A stretch of DNA of 64,000 nucleotides from NCBI RefSeq assembly GCF_030758415.1, contig NZ_CP132334.1:2554001-2618000 (forward strand). The letters are read 5' to 3'. Positions 9,336 to 18,260 of this stretch are shown one piece after another (the first letter of the stretch is position 1; each line of letters begins with the position of its first letter). Both the position numbers and the translations under genes were made by a program. The DNA comes from Parvularcula sp. IMCC14364. GTDB lineage: Bacteria; Pseudomonadota; Alphaproteobacteria; Caulobacterales; Parvularculaceae. The notes under the pieces are model-generated. The model saw only the letters and a list, made by a program, of their open reading frames with translations, was not told where the DNA came from and searched no databases.

Positions 9336-12002
9336 TTATTTTGCCAACGCCGACTGTGCTGCTGCCAAGCGCGCAATGGGCACCCTGTATGGCGAGCAGG
9401 AAACATAGTCCAAACCCACTTTTTCGACGAAATGGATCGAATCGGGGTCGCCGCCATGCTCCCCGCAGATACCCAGCTTGATATCCGGTCTGGTTTTGCG
9501 CCCGCGCTCTGCCGCAATCTCCACCAGCTCGCCAACCCCTTCCTGGTCGAGCGTGACGAAAGGATCCCGCTCCAGAATGCCATGACGGATATAATCCGGC
9601 AGGAAAGTGCCGGCATCATCGCGTGACAGACCAAAGGTTGTCTGTGTCAGGTCGTTGGTTCCGAAAGAGAAAAACTCTGCATCCTCCGCAATCTTGTCAG
9701 CCGTCAGCGCAGCGCGCGGTAATTCGATCATGGTTCCAACCATATAGTCGAGTTCCTGCCCCTTCTCTGCCAGCACCGCCTTTGCGATTGCATCAACACG
9801 TTCCTTCAGGAGGCTGAGTTCTTTTTTCTGCGCCACCAGCGGAATCATGATTTCCGGCGTCACCGGATCACCCCCGGCAGACACGTCGCAAGCCGCTTCC
9901 ATAATGGCGCGCACCTGCATTTCATAGATTTCCGGGTATGACACGCCAAGACGACACCCACGATGACCAAGCATCGGGTTGAATTCTTTCAGACTGTGTG
10001 CCCGCGCCTTCAGCTTCTCTGCATCCATGCCGGAAGCCTTGGCGACCTCTTCAATCTCGTTATCCGAATGCGGCAGAAATTCATGCAGTGGCGGGTCAAG
10101 CAACCGCACGGTTACCGGAAAGCCTGACATAACCTCGAATAATTCCTTGAAGTCACCCCGTTGCATTGGCAGCAACTTGGTGAGTGCAGCTTCGCGCCCG
10201 GATTTGCTCTCAGCCAGTATCATTTCACGCACTGCAATGATGCGCTCGGCATCAAAGAACATATGCTCCGTGCGACAAAGGCCAATCCCTTCCGCACCAA
10301 AATCAAGAGCGGTGCGGGCATCAAGTGGCGTTTCTGCATTGGCCCGCACTTTCATGCGGCGGCATTTATCTGCCCAGGTCATGACTTTCGCAAAATCACC
10401 GGAAAGCTCCGGCTGCACCGTTTTCACCTCGCCAAAGAAAACCTGCCCTGTATTGCCATCAATCGTAATTTTCTCACCCTTGGCAACCTGCCGTCCGGCG
10501 ACGGAGAAACTGGAGCCGTCTTTTTCAATACGCAGCTCGCCCGCGCCACAAACACACGGGCGCCCCATGCCACGCGCGACAACGGCCGCGTGAGAGGTCA
10601 TGCCGCCGCGCGCGGTCACAATACCTGTCGCAGCATGCATACCGTGTATATCTTCCGGGCTTGTCTCAACACGGACAAGAATGACCTTGTGGCCTTCCTG
10701 CGCAAGGCGCTCTGCTTCATCTGAATTGAACACCACTTCCCCGGAGGCTGCACCGGGGGAGGCTGGCAGCCCTTTGGTCAACTGATCACGCGGCGCATCA
10801 GGGTCGAGCGACGGGTGCAGCAACTGGTCGAGCGAGCCAGGTTCGACACGCATCACAGCTTCTTCTTCCGTGATCAGCTTTTCATCACACATATCAACAG
10901 CAATTTTCAGCGCTGCCTTGGCGGTGCGCTTGCCGTTGCGGGTTTGCAGCATCCACAATTTGCCCTGCTGGATGGTAAACTCGATGTCCTGCATATCCCG
11001 GTAATGCTTTTCCAGTTTCTGGAAAACAGCCTCAAGCTCCTTATATGTCTCCGGCATGGCCTCTTCCAGAGACGCGGCATCATCGCCCATGGCTTCACGT
11101 GCGCGCTTGGTCAGTGCCTGCGGCGTGCGAATGCCGGCGACAACATCCTCGCCCTGGGCATTGATGAGAAATTCTCCGTAATAGGCATTTTCACCCGTGG
11201 ATGGGTCGCGCGTAAAGGCAACGCCTGTGGCGGAGCTTTCGCCCATATTACCGAACACCATGGCTTGCACATTGACCGCGGTGCCCCAGCTTTCGGGAAT
11301 ATTGTGCAGTCGGCGATAGGTGTTGGCGCGGTCATTACGCCATGAGCCAAAAACGGCATCAATCGCGCCCCGCAACTGCTCGCGCACATCCTGCGGGAAG
11401 GGGCGACCAAGTTCCTGCTCCACTGCCTGTTTGTATGAAGCAATAACCTGTTTCCAGTCTGCCGCTTTCAGATCCGTATCCAGAAAGAAATCATTTTCCT
11501 CCTTATAGGTATCAAGAAGGTCTTCAAATGTATGGTGGCCGACGCCCAGCACAACATCAGAATACATCTGAATGAAGCGACGGTAACTGTCATAGGCAAA
11601 ACGCTCGTCGCCGGAAAGGGTCGCCAGGCCGGCAACTGTTTCATCATTGAGACCGAGATTCAGGACCGTATCCATCATGCCGGGCATGGACGCACGCGCG
11701 CCCGAGCGAACTGAAACAAGCAGCGGGTTCCCGGTGTCACCAAAGACCTTGCCGACAACCTCGCCAATTCTGGCGACAGCATTATCAACCATCTGCTCAA
11801 GGCCATTCGGCCACTTGCGGTCGTTCTGATAATACAGGGTACAGAGGTCTGTGGTAATCGTGAAACCCGGGGGCACCGGCAGGCCGAGGCTGGCCATCTC
11901 GGCAAGGTTCGCGCCCTTGCCGCCTAGCAGGTTCTTGAGGGAAGCGTCCCCGTCAGATGACCCACCGCCAAAATTATACACCCATTTCTGTTCCGTCGTC
12001 AT
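9336..12002 (-). CDS. ppdK: Pyruvate, phosphate dikinase
   Basis: Interconverts pyruvate + ATP + Pi with PEP + AMP + PPi, linking glycolysis and gluconeogenesis. Order of domains: N-terminal ATP-grasp nucleotide-binding part (LLGGKGANLAEMASLGLPVPPGF), central phosphohistidine domain with GGMTSHAAVVARGMGRPCVC holding the swivelling His, and C-terminal PEP/pyruvate barrel (GCRLGVSYPEIYEMQ, GICGEHGGDP). ATG 12002 (888 aa) is chosen because GAGGG lies 7-8 nt upstream; a longer frame would extend into glyS. It starts 4 bp after the glyS stop, so the two genes form an operon, an arrangement also found in other Alphaproteobacteria. Confidence 0.95.
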   Translation of the reverse strand: MTTEQKWVYNFGGGSSDGDASLKNLLGGKGANLAEMASLGLPVPPGFTITTDLCTLYYQNDRKWPNGLEQMVDNAVARIGEVVGKVFGDTGNPLLVSVRSGARASMPGMMDTVLNLGLNDETVAGLATLSGDERFAYDSYRRFIQMYSDVVLGVGHHTFEDLLDTYKEENDFFLDTDLKAADWKQVIASYKQAVEQELGRPFPQDVREQLRGAIDAVFGSWRNDRANTYRRLHNIPESWGTAVNVQAMVFGNMGESSATGVAFTRDPSTGENAYYGEFLINAQGEDVVAGIRTPQALTKRAREAMGDDAASLEEAMPETYKELEAVFQKLEKHYRDMQDIEFTIQQGKLWMLQTRNGKRTAKAALKIAVDMCDEKLITEEEAVMRVEPGSLDQLLHPSLDPDAPRDQLTKGLPASPGAASGEVVFNSDEAERLAQEGHKVILVRVETSPEDIHGMHAATGIVTARGGMTSHAAVVARGMGRPCVCGAGELRIEKDGSSFSVAGRQVAKGEKITIDGNTGQVFFGEVKTVQPELSGDFAKVMTWADKCRRMKVRANAETPLDARTALDFGAEGIGLCRTEHMFFDAERIIAVREMILAESKSGREAALTKLLPMQRGDFKELFEVMSGFPVTVRLLDPPLHEFLPHSDNEIEEVAKASGMDAEKLKARAHSLKEFNPMLGHRGCRLGVSYPEIYEMQVRAIMEAACDVSAGGDPVTPEIMIPLVAQKKELSLLKERVDAIAKAVLAEKGQELDYMVGTMIELPRAALTADKIAEDAEFFSFGTNDLTQTTFGLSRDDAGTFLPDYIRHGILERDPFVTLDQEGVGELVEIAAERGRKTRPDIKLGICGEHGGDPDSIHFVEKVGLDYVSCSPYRVPIARLAAAQSALAK

Positions 12003-12006
12003 ACGT

Positions 12007-14091
12007 CTAACCCTCAATGCGTGAGAAATCTGCGACCTGTTCACAGGTCTGTTTTATGGAGGAAAGCAGCGCCAGCCGATTGCGGCGCAGCTTATCATCG
12101 TCAGCGTTGACCGTCACATCCTCAAAGAACGCATCAAGCGGCCCGCGCAAGGCCGCAAGGGCCGTCATCGCCGTGCTGAAATCTTCCTGCTCAATGGCAG
12201 GGCCAAAGGTAGCTTGCGCTCTGGTCATCGCTTCATGGAGCGATTTTTCCGCTGGTTCCTGCAACAGGCCTGCGTCCACGGCAGGCGCAAATGAGGCGCC
12301 CTCTTTCTTTTCTTCCGCCTTCAGAATATTGCCCGCGCGCTTATAGGCGGCAATCAGGTTCGCCCCGTCTTCTGCTTGCAGGAAAGCCTCAAGGCCTTCG
12401 AGTTTTTTCACAATCAGGACCAGGTCATCTTCAAGCGTACCATCCGGGCGGTGACGCACAGCATCCACATGATCGTGTCTGTGGCCCTTGTCCTTGAGAT
12501 AAACTTTCAAGCGGTCATGGAAGAAGGGCAACAGTTCGCTCACTGAACCTGGACCGAATGATTCTGAAAGATTATTTTTGTACAGTTGTAAGGATGGTTG
12601 CAGCCTTTCCCCCAACCGAATGCGTAGAGTGTTCTCTAAAACAATACGTATAACGCCCAAAGTTGCCCGGCGAAGGGCAAAAGGATCTTTAGACCCGGTC
12701 GGTTTTTCGTTGATGGCAAAAAAACCTACCAACGAATCCAACTTGTCAGCCAATGACAAAGCAGCGCTTACTGACCCTGAAGGAATTTCATCACTTTGGC
12801 CAACAGGCTTATAGTGGTCGACGATTGCTTTGCTTATCTGGTCTGGTTCATTCTGTGCTTCAGCATAATACCGGCCCATCAGGCCCTGCAATTCAGGGAA
12901 CTCATAGACCATGCCAGTGACGAGGTCAGCCTTGGCAAGGCGGGCTGCTTTTTCGGCCAATCCCGGATCAGCCCCGACCGTCGGCGCGATCTCGCGCGCC
13001 AGTGCCGCCACACGATCAACCTTGTCACCGATCATGCCTAGGCCTTCAAAGAACGTCACCTCATGCAGTTTCTTTGCATGATCTTCCAGCGGCGTCTTCA
13101 GGTCCTGGCTGTAGAGGAACCAGGCATCCGACAATCTGGCTGTCAGCACACGCTCATAGCCGGCGCGCATGGCCTTGCCGCCATCTGGCGCTTCGATATT
13201 TGAGACAAAGATGAACCGGTTGGTCAGCGCACCGGTTTTCGGGTCACGCACAGAAAAATATTTCTGGTGCCCTTTCATGGTGGCTGTCAGCACCTCATCC
13301 GGCAGCTTGAGAAATTTCTCGTCAAAGCTGCCCATCAGGGTCACGGGCCATTCGGCAAGGCCGGCAACTTCGTTCAGCAATCCCTGATCCTCGACCAGTT
13401 CCAGGCCCTGCGCGGCACAGAGGCCCTTCGCTTCTTCCAGAATCTGCTCAACCCGGCGCTCGCCATCCAGCACGACCTTGGCGCGGGACAGGGCCATTTC
13501 ATAATCTTCAAAACTGCGCACCTGAATTTCAGCCGGGGCCATGAAGCGATGGCCATAAGTGCGATCCCCGGCGATAATGCCTTCCACCTCGAAGGGCACA
13601 ATTTCGCTGTCAAACGTACACAGAATGGAGTGCATGGGGCGCACCCAGCGCAAATCTCCGTCGCCCCAGCGCATGGATTTCTGCCAGGGGAACTTCCGGA
13701 TTAACTCCGGGAGAAAACCGGCGATCACCGACGCTGTGGGCTTGCCCTTCTCGTCGATGACGGCGACATAGAATTCGCCTTTTTTGTCGGCACGCTTTTC
13801 ACACTGATTGAGGCTGTAGAGCCCGGCAGATTTCAGAAAGCCTGCGACCGCTTTGTCGGGTGCCCCGACACGGGGACCCTTTTTCTCTTCCTTGCGATCT
13901 GGCTGCGCGCCCGGCAGGCCCGTCACGACCAGCGACAGGCGTCGCGGCGTGGCAAATGCCTTGGCCCCTTCTGGCATGAAACCGGCACCAAACAGCGCAT
14001 CCTGCACCAGTTTCTGCAGATCAGTGGCGGCGCGCGACTGCATCCGGGCCGGGATTTCTTCCGAAAAAATTTCTAGCAGGAGGTCTGGCAT
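12007..14091 (-). CDS. glyS: Glycyl-tRNA synthetase beta subunit
   Basis: Beta chain of the bacterial heterotetrameric glycyl-tRNA synthetase. It begins MPDLLLEIFSEEIPARMQ, the typical GlyS opening, and shows family segments FATPRRLSL, GPRVGAPDKA, FPWQKSMRWG and DPFALRRATLGVIRI. The 694-aa length is normal. The alpha subunit gene glyQ is not next to it: the upstream neighbour on the same strand is a small lipoprotein. It is immediately followed by ppdK. Confidence 0.95.
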   Translation of the reverse strand: MPDLLLEIFSEEIPARMQSRAATDLQKLVQDALFGAGFMPEGAKAFATPRRLSLVVTGLPGAQPDRKEEKKGPRVGAPDKAVAGFLKSAGLYSLNQCEKRADKKGEFYVAVIDEKGKPTASVIAGFLPELIRKFPWQKSMRWGDGDLRWVRPMHSILCTFDSEIVPFEVEGIIAGDRTYGHRFMAPAEIQVRSFEDYEMALSRAKVVLDGERRVEQILEEAKGLCAAQGLELVEDQGLLNEVAGLAEWPVTLMGSFDEKFLKLPDEVLTATMKGHQKYFSVRDPKTGALTNRFIFVSNIEAPDGGKAMRAGYERVLTARLSDAWFLYSQDLKTPLEDHAKKLHEVTFFEGLGMIGDKVDRVAALAREIAPTVGADPGLAEKAARLAKADLVTGMVYEFPELQGLMGRYYAEAQNEPDQISKAIVDHYKPVGQSDEIPSGSVSAALSLADKLDSLVGFFAINEKPTGSKDPFALRRATLGVIRIVLENTLRIRLGERLQPSLQLYKNNLSESFGPGSVSELLPFFHDRLKVYLKDKGHRHDHVDAVRHRPDGTLEDDLVLIVKKLEGLEAFLQAEDGANLIAAYKRAGNILKAEEKKEGASFAPAVDAGLLQEPAEKSLHEAMTRAQATFGPAIEQEDFSTAMTALAALRGPLDAFFEDVTVNADDDKLRRNRLALLSSIKQTCEQVADFSRIEG

Positions 14092-14157
14092 AATCCGGGC
14101 TGTTTAGGCGCGCACGTTGTGCAGCGCAACCGAATTCAGGCAGTGATGGCAGCTAAC

Positions 14158-14565
14158 TCAGCCGTCCAGCAGATCGTCAAGATCATCGCCGGTGGATGTC
14201 TTGCCGAAGAAGGACGAGATATCGAACGTCACCATCACATCGAGGCCATTGCGATCACGCAGGGTGATGACTTCGGCCTGCTTGCCATTACACTGGGTCA
14301 GGCGCCGCGCGATTGTCTGGCTACCGGGATAATTTCGGGCAATCCACTGATCCTCTTTCGCGATACCCTCTGCCGTGTTGCGCGCCATGATCGGGATGAC
14401 ACGATCACAGTCCGTCATACGCGGGGCGCGGGCCGAAACAGCCGGTGCCGTCTCACCCGGTCCGGCTACAGGCACATCGGCCACAGGACGGCTGGGCGCG
14501 GGCGTGACACAGCCAGCCAGCAGCAGCACAAAAGAAGTCATCGCGATTGATTTGAAAACACTCAT
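14158..14565 (-). CDS. Small lipoprotein of unknown function
   Basis: 135-aa protein starting at ATG 14565, chosen because GGAGAG precedes it and because it gives a clean lipoprotein signal, MSVFKSIAMTSFVLLLAGC, with lipobox LAGC. A Pro/Ala-rich linker follows, then a small domain with two cysteines (MTDCDRV, LTQCNGK). The frame continues upstream but has no better start. It sits 66 bp upstream of glyS on the same strand, the place often taken by a small gene between glyQ and glyS in Alphaproteobacteria. Function unknown; location inferred as an envelope membrane. Confidence 0.6.
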   Translation of the reverse strand: MSVFKSIAMTSFVLLLAGCVTPAPSRPVADVPVAGPGETAPAVSARAPRMTDCDRVIPIMARNTAEGIAKEDQWIARNYPGSQTIARRLTQCNGKQAEVITLRDRNGLDVMVTFDISSFFGKTSTGDDLDDLLDG

Positions 14566-14664
14566 CGGGGCTCTCCAGATTTTCCCGAAGCATAAAACCC
14601 GCCGCCGGGACAGGCCAGTGAAATTCTGCACACCAGTGAAATACTGCACAATGGTCTGCCGTAT

Positions 14665-15375
14665 CTAGTAGATACAGGTATCAAGCCCATTGCGCCGCAC
14701 AGTCGCCATACGCTTGCGCAATGTTTCGGCCCGGCTGGCCACATAAGGCCCCGGCGGATTGGCCGACCATCGGTTCGGGCTTGGCAACACAGCGGCCAGC
14801 AGCGACGCCTCATAGGCGGTCAGCTCTAATGCCGGTTTGCCGAAACGGGCCTGTGCTGCGGCTTCTGCCCCGAAATTGCCGTCGCCCCATTCCGCCACAT
14901 TGAGATAGACCTCCATGATGCGCCGCTTGGACCAGATCAGTTCCTGCAGGCCCGTGAACCACACTTCCGCCAGTTTGCGCAGCGGGTCCCGGCCATGCCA
15001 CAAAAAGGCATTCTTGGCGGTTTGCTGGGATATGGTGGACGCCCCCCGCCAGCCGGACCCAGCCCGCGCATCTGCAATCGCGACTTTTATAGCTTCGACA
15101 TCAAACCCGATATGCTGGCAAAATCCGGTATCCTCGGCGGCGATGACAGCACGCACGAGTTGCGGTGAAATATCGTCCAGCGGTACCCAGTCGCGGCTGA
15201 TGGCCTGCCCCTGCATACTGCGCCAACCCATCAGGGTTGTCCCCGGTACTGGCACAACGCGGTAGAGCATCACCCATAAAATGGTGAGGGCGATGCCAAG
15301 CGCTATCAGGCGCGCGCCCAGTGACAGAACACGCCGCAAAAGGCCGTGATCTGTCTGTGATGGCGAAGCCTTCAT
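14665..15375 (-). CDS. mtgA: Monofunctional biosynthetic peptidoglycan transglycosylase
   Basis: Polymerises lipid II into glycan strands at the outer face of the inner membrane (GT51 family). One N-terminal membrane helix (residues about 20-40) is followed by the GT51 domain with AAEDTGFCQHIGFD (catalytic Glu motif EDxxFxxHxGxD), RGASTISQQTAKN, and KRRIMEVYLNVAEWG. 236 aa is the expected size for MtgA with no transpeptidase domain. It lies in a minus-strand run with the DUF1761 gene upstream and the small lipoprotein downstream. Confidence 0.93.
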   Translation of the reverse strand: MKASPSQTDHGLLRRVLSLGARLIALGIALTILWVMLYRVVPVPGTTLMGWRSMQGQAISRDWVPLDDISPQLVRAVIAAEDTGFCQHIGFDVEAIKVAIADARAGSGWRGASTISQQTAKNAFLWHGRDPLRKLAEVWFTGLQELIWSKRRIMEVYLNVAEWGDGNFGAEAAAQARFGKPALELTAYEASLLAAVLPSPNRWSANPPGPYVASRAETLRKRMATVRRNGLDTCIY

Positions 15376-15417
15376 GGTAAGACAGCCTCTTTCAACTCTT
15401 CTGGCACCGGTTTTTTT

Positions 15418-15840
15418 CTAGCGCATCAACGTAATGATGACCGCTGCAGCAGACATGCCAAGATAATTGTACCCGATATCAACAAAGAAACCGGCCCAGT
15501 CATGACGGGGCACATAGACAAGATCATAGCCCAGCATGGTCACGGCAAAGAACGCCCAGAGCAGGAAAGCGGTTCCAAGGGCACCAGGCAAATTCGGCCA
15601 GCCGCGCCATTTCAGCACATACGCCACACCTTTTGTGATCGTCAGAGAGATGACAAAGCCACCAACCATCCACCACATGCCACCGGGGGCCGCCGCCGCG
15701 GCTTCGGCCTCTGCAAGACTGACACCTTCTGCCTTCATCCAGACATCGGTGAACAGAACGCCGTAAAAAATAAACCCGAAAAACCAGTAGACGAATCCGC
15801 CCAGTAATATGCCCCATACGGGCAATCCATTAACTTTCAT
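15418..15840 (-). CDS. DUF1761-type four-helix membrane protein
   Basis: 140-aa hydrophobic protein with about four membrane segments and the short motif FYGVLFTDVWMK near the first helix, as in DUF1761 proteins, whose function is unknown. An in-frame GTG at 15846 also exists, but AAGGAGGG is spaced 9 nt from ATG 15840 and only about 3 nt from the GTG, so ATG is preferred. It follows the thioesterase gene and precedes mtgA on the same strand. Confidence 0.7.
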   Translation of the reverse strand: MKVNGLPVWGILLGGFVYWFFGFIFYGVLFTDVWMKAEGVSLAEAEAAAAAPGGMWWMVGGFVISLTITKGVAYVLKWRGWPNLPGALGTAFLLWAFFAVTMLGYDLVYVPRHDWAGFFVDIGYNYLGMSAAAVIITLMR

Positions 15841-15901
15841 GATCACGACCCTCCTTGCGTTTTCTCTCTGGTTTACGCGCTTTCCTGGCAGACAGCAAAC
15901 G

Positions 15902-16336
15902 TCACTCGGGCTGCGTGCCCACAGGCGGAATAGCGTATGTTATATTGGCCCGGGCGACCGGCGCCGGGTCCCCTTCCGAATAGACGAGCACATCCATGAC
16001 ACATAATGTCCGGCCCAGTTTCAGCAGCCTGAAGTCGCCAATGATGTCGCATTTTGCCGCAGGCTTGCGCATATAGTCTATCGAGCAGTTGCTCGTCACT
16101 GTCATGGCCTCCCGGCCAATATGAGCCATCGTCAACAGATAGGCACCGGCATCCACCATGGCGAAAACAGCGGGCCCCGAAACCGTGCCACCAGGGCGCA
16201 GATGCCGTTCCTGCACAAACATTTTCAGTTTCATACCCTGCTCATCGAGCGACAGGACATCATAATATTTGCTCCAGCCGGGGAACAACTCAATCAGGAA
16301 ACTGCTGACTTCCTCTGCGGTCAACTTCAACGGCAT
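15902..16336 (-). CDS. PaaI-family (hotdog) thioesterase
   Basis: 144-aa single hotdog-fold domain, predicted acyl-CoA thioesterase. Family signature: LRPGGTVSGPAVFAMVDAGA, with the helix that carries the catalytic acidic residue, followed by SNCSIDYMRKPAA and LKLGRTLCVMDV. ATG 16336 is selected because GGAGGTGA lies 4-8 nt upstream; the GTG inside that ribosome-binding site (16342) is the longer alternative. Substrate unknown. First gene of the minus-strand run; divergent from the GIN-domain gene at 16557. Confidence 0.8.
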   Translation of the reverse strand: MPLKLTAEEVSSFLIELFPGWSKYYDVLSLDEQGMKLKMFVQERHLRPGGTVSGPAVFAMVDAGAYLLTMAHIGREAMTVTSNCSIDYMRKPAAKCDIIGDFRLLKLGRTLCVMDVLVYSEGDPAPVARANITYAIPPVGTQPE

Positions 16337-16556
16337 ATTCACCTCCGTACAGGGATCAAAATAAAATTCAGATCATGATCCAGGGACATATAATCGAAAA
16401 CACCCCGCCCCGACAGGCAAAGCAGCAGCTATGCTGCGGCGCAACATTGCGGCTGTTGCAGCTTTCAGACCCTCGAACCTTACCGATTTGCATATTGCAA
16501 AATCACAGCCGATCCTCTCACATGCTGACAAAGGGTGATCTGAGAGGAGAATATCA

Positions 16557-17639
16557 ATGCTGCAATCAGCCAGAATATACGTCACGCCGCTGCATCTGAA
16601 AGCGTCCAGCCTGTTGGCAGGGCTTACCCTGCTGCTGGTATCCGCGATCAGCCCTGCTGCGTCAGCGACAGAAACCTTCACCGGCAGTGACCGGATCGTG
16701 CTCGAAGATTTCATTGCAACCGTCAGTATCATGACAGGCGATGGTGCAGATATATCCGTGACGATCGACAACGGCAGTGCGGACAAGGAACCGGTTCAGG
16801 CAGAACAGAATGGCAATGCTGTGCGCCTGTACAGCAATGAAAAGCCGGACCAGCGCACATTCTGGCGCAAAATGGATTGGCAGCGTCACGGCAAGGACGC
16901 CTTCAAGGTATTCCTTGAAGACTACCCGGTTATACAGATCACCGTCCCGGAAGGCACAGACCTCAGCCTTGCAGGGGCGGCTGTTCATCTGACCGTCGGG
17001 AATATCAATGGCGATGTTCAGATTGGCAATACGCTTTATGTGCAAGGGACTGTAGGCAATGTTAAAGCTGCCGATATTCGCATTACCGGCGGTGGTGACC
17101 TGATCTTCGCTTCTGTTGCGGAAGACCTTGAGGCCAGAATTGCCGGATCAGGTAGCCTTGCCTTCAACAATGTTCAGTCTGCTGACTTAAGCATTGCCGG
17201 ATCGGGTGATATAGATGTCAAGAAAATCGCCGGCAACTTCAGGGCAGATATCCGCGGCAGCGGTGACATCATTACCGGAGATATTGAGGGGGAGAGCATT
17301 TTCCAGATTGCCGGTTCCGGCGATATTGAGGCTGGTAATGTCAACGGCGGTGCGGATATTTCCATTCGTGGCTCTGGCGACATCGTCATCAATGAGCTCA
17401 ATGGCCCATCTGAAATTGGTATCACCGGCAATGGCGATGTGGATATCCGCCGGGGGCGCGCCGAAGACCTGCGAGTGCGTATCTCAGGGTCAGGCGACTT
17501 CAAATTCAATGGTCTTGCCACAAATCCAGATGTCAGTATCTCTGGCAGCGGTGATGTGTTCATCCGTGAATATGAAGGCAGTGTACGCACAAGTGGCAGC
17601 GGTGACATCATAATCGGTGATATCCGCATTGATGACTGA
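16557..17639 (+). CDS. Secreted GIN-domain (DUF2807-like) beta-helix protein
   Basis: 360-aa exported protein. The N-terminal signal peptide ends about ASATE near residue 38. The rest is a repetitive beta structure in which the motif GSGDI/GSGSL recurs roughly every 18-20 residues (IAGSGSL, IAGSGDI, IRGSGDI, ISGSGDF, TSGSGDI), typical of the putative auto-transporter adhesin head GIN family. Function is unknown; such proteins are envelope-associated or secreted. ATG 16557 follows AGGAG by about 9 nt. The dead SDR fragment directly follows it. Confidence 0.75.
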   Translation: MLQSARIYVTPLHLKASSLLAGLTLLLVSAISPAASATETFTGSDRIVLEDFIATVSIMTGDGADISVTIDNGSADKEPVQAEQNGNAVRLYSNEKPDQRTFWRKMDWQRHGKDAFKVFLEDYPVIQITVPEGTDLSLAGAAVHLTVGNINGDVQIGNTLYVQGTVGNVKAADIRITGGGDLIFASVAEDLEARIAGSGSLAFNNVQSADLSIAGSGDIDVKKIAGNFRADIRGSGDIITGDIEGESIFQIAGSGDIEAGNVNGGADISIRGSGDIVINELNGPSEIGITGNGDVDIRRGRAEDLRVRISGSGDFKFNGLATNPDVSISGSGDVFIREYEGSVRTSGSGDIIIGDIRIDD

Positions 17640-17670
17640 GCACGAACAGCAGAAGTCAACATGACGACCA

Positions 17671-17973
17671 ATGATGATAACCTTAACCGCCGCCCTGAAA
17701 GACCGCAGCGAAGAGGAGCGGCTGGCAGCATAACCCGACCTGATCCCCCGCATGGGCACAGAGGACGGCAGTGGCCGAAACACTGATCCCATGGATGTGC
17801 CTGAGGCGATTGCCGAAATCATTACCCTGGCGCCCGGTCAAAGACCTTTGCGCCGTGCCGTCCACCCGAGTTTCAGACCCCAGGAAGAGATCAACAGGGT
17901 ATCAGCACAATCGCAGCTCACCTTCCTTGGTGAAACACCCTATGGGCCGTGGTTGCGTGATGTGCTGGAATAG
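17671..17973 (+). pseudogene. C-terminal remnant of an SDR-family oxidoreductase
   Basis: One reading frame from 17671 reads MMITLTAALKDRSEEERLAA, then an in-frame TAA (17731-17733), then continues PDLIPRMG... to a stop at 17973. The downstream part matches the C-terminal tail of short-chain dehydrogenases (DPMDVPEAIAEIITLAPGQR, PLRRAVHP, YGPWLRDVLE). The Rossmann domain and active site are missing: the GIN gene ends at 17639. The nonsense codon and missing 5' part point to a decaying fragment. A short ORF from ATG 17752 (73 aa) could still be translated but has no clear ribosome-binding site. Confidence 0.5.
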
Positions 17974-17993
17974 CGCCCGGAACTCGGACCAAT

Positions 17994-18029
17994 AAAAAAC
18001 CGGACCGCGCTTGAAGCAGCAGGTCCGGT
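17994..18029 (-). terminator. Intrinsic terminator reading leftwards
   Basis: ACCGGACC (17999-18006) pairs perfectly with GGTCCGGT (18022-18029) around a 15-nt loop. The plus-strand A6 at 17994-17999 gives a U-run after the hairpin on the minus strand only. No minus-strand protein gene ends here; the nearest is the hybrid kinase at 18808, beyond efp. Confidence 0.7.
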
Positions 18030-18055
18030 AATTATCGCAGGAAGTCTCCTACCCT
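17994..18055 (-). ncRNA. Candidate ~60-nt small RNA
   Basis: On the minus strand a perfect TATAAT (18067-18062) lies just upstream of a short stretch that ends in the strong leftward terminator at 17994-18029. The predicted transcript would start near 18055 and contain a small AGGA...TCCT hairpin plus the terminator. A TTAA-N6-TTAA element with TTAACCAT (18103-18116) sits upstream. No -35 consensus is evident and no known RNA family was recognised, so this is a hypothesis. Confidence 0.25.
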
Positions 18056-18150
18056 CTTATTATTATATATCGGCGTTCGTTTATGATATTTTTGTGAAGC
18101 CGTTAAGAATGGTTAAAGCTGAACCGCCGCTTTGAGACAACCCTAATTCG

Positions 18151-18167
18151 TTGCTGCGGCGCAGCAA
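18151..18167 (+). promoter_or_regulatory. Palindrome TTGCTGC-GGC-GCAGCAA upstream of efp
   Basis: A perfect 7-bp inverted repeat with a 3-nt centre lies about 95 bp before the efp start in a 287-bp non-coding gap. It could be an operator or an RNA hairpin in the leader; no regulator is implied by neighbours. Confidence 0.35.
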
Positions 18168-18260
18168 TTCTTTGCTGTAACATCTCTGTCAGTGGTTGCG
18201 GGTCCTGCCTGAACGTGCCAAAAGCCTGCAAATTCAAGGCTTTCAGCAAAAGGGTGCTGT

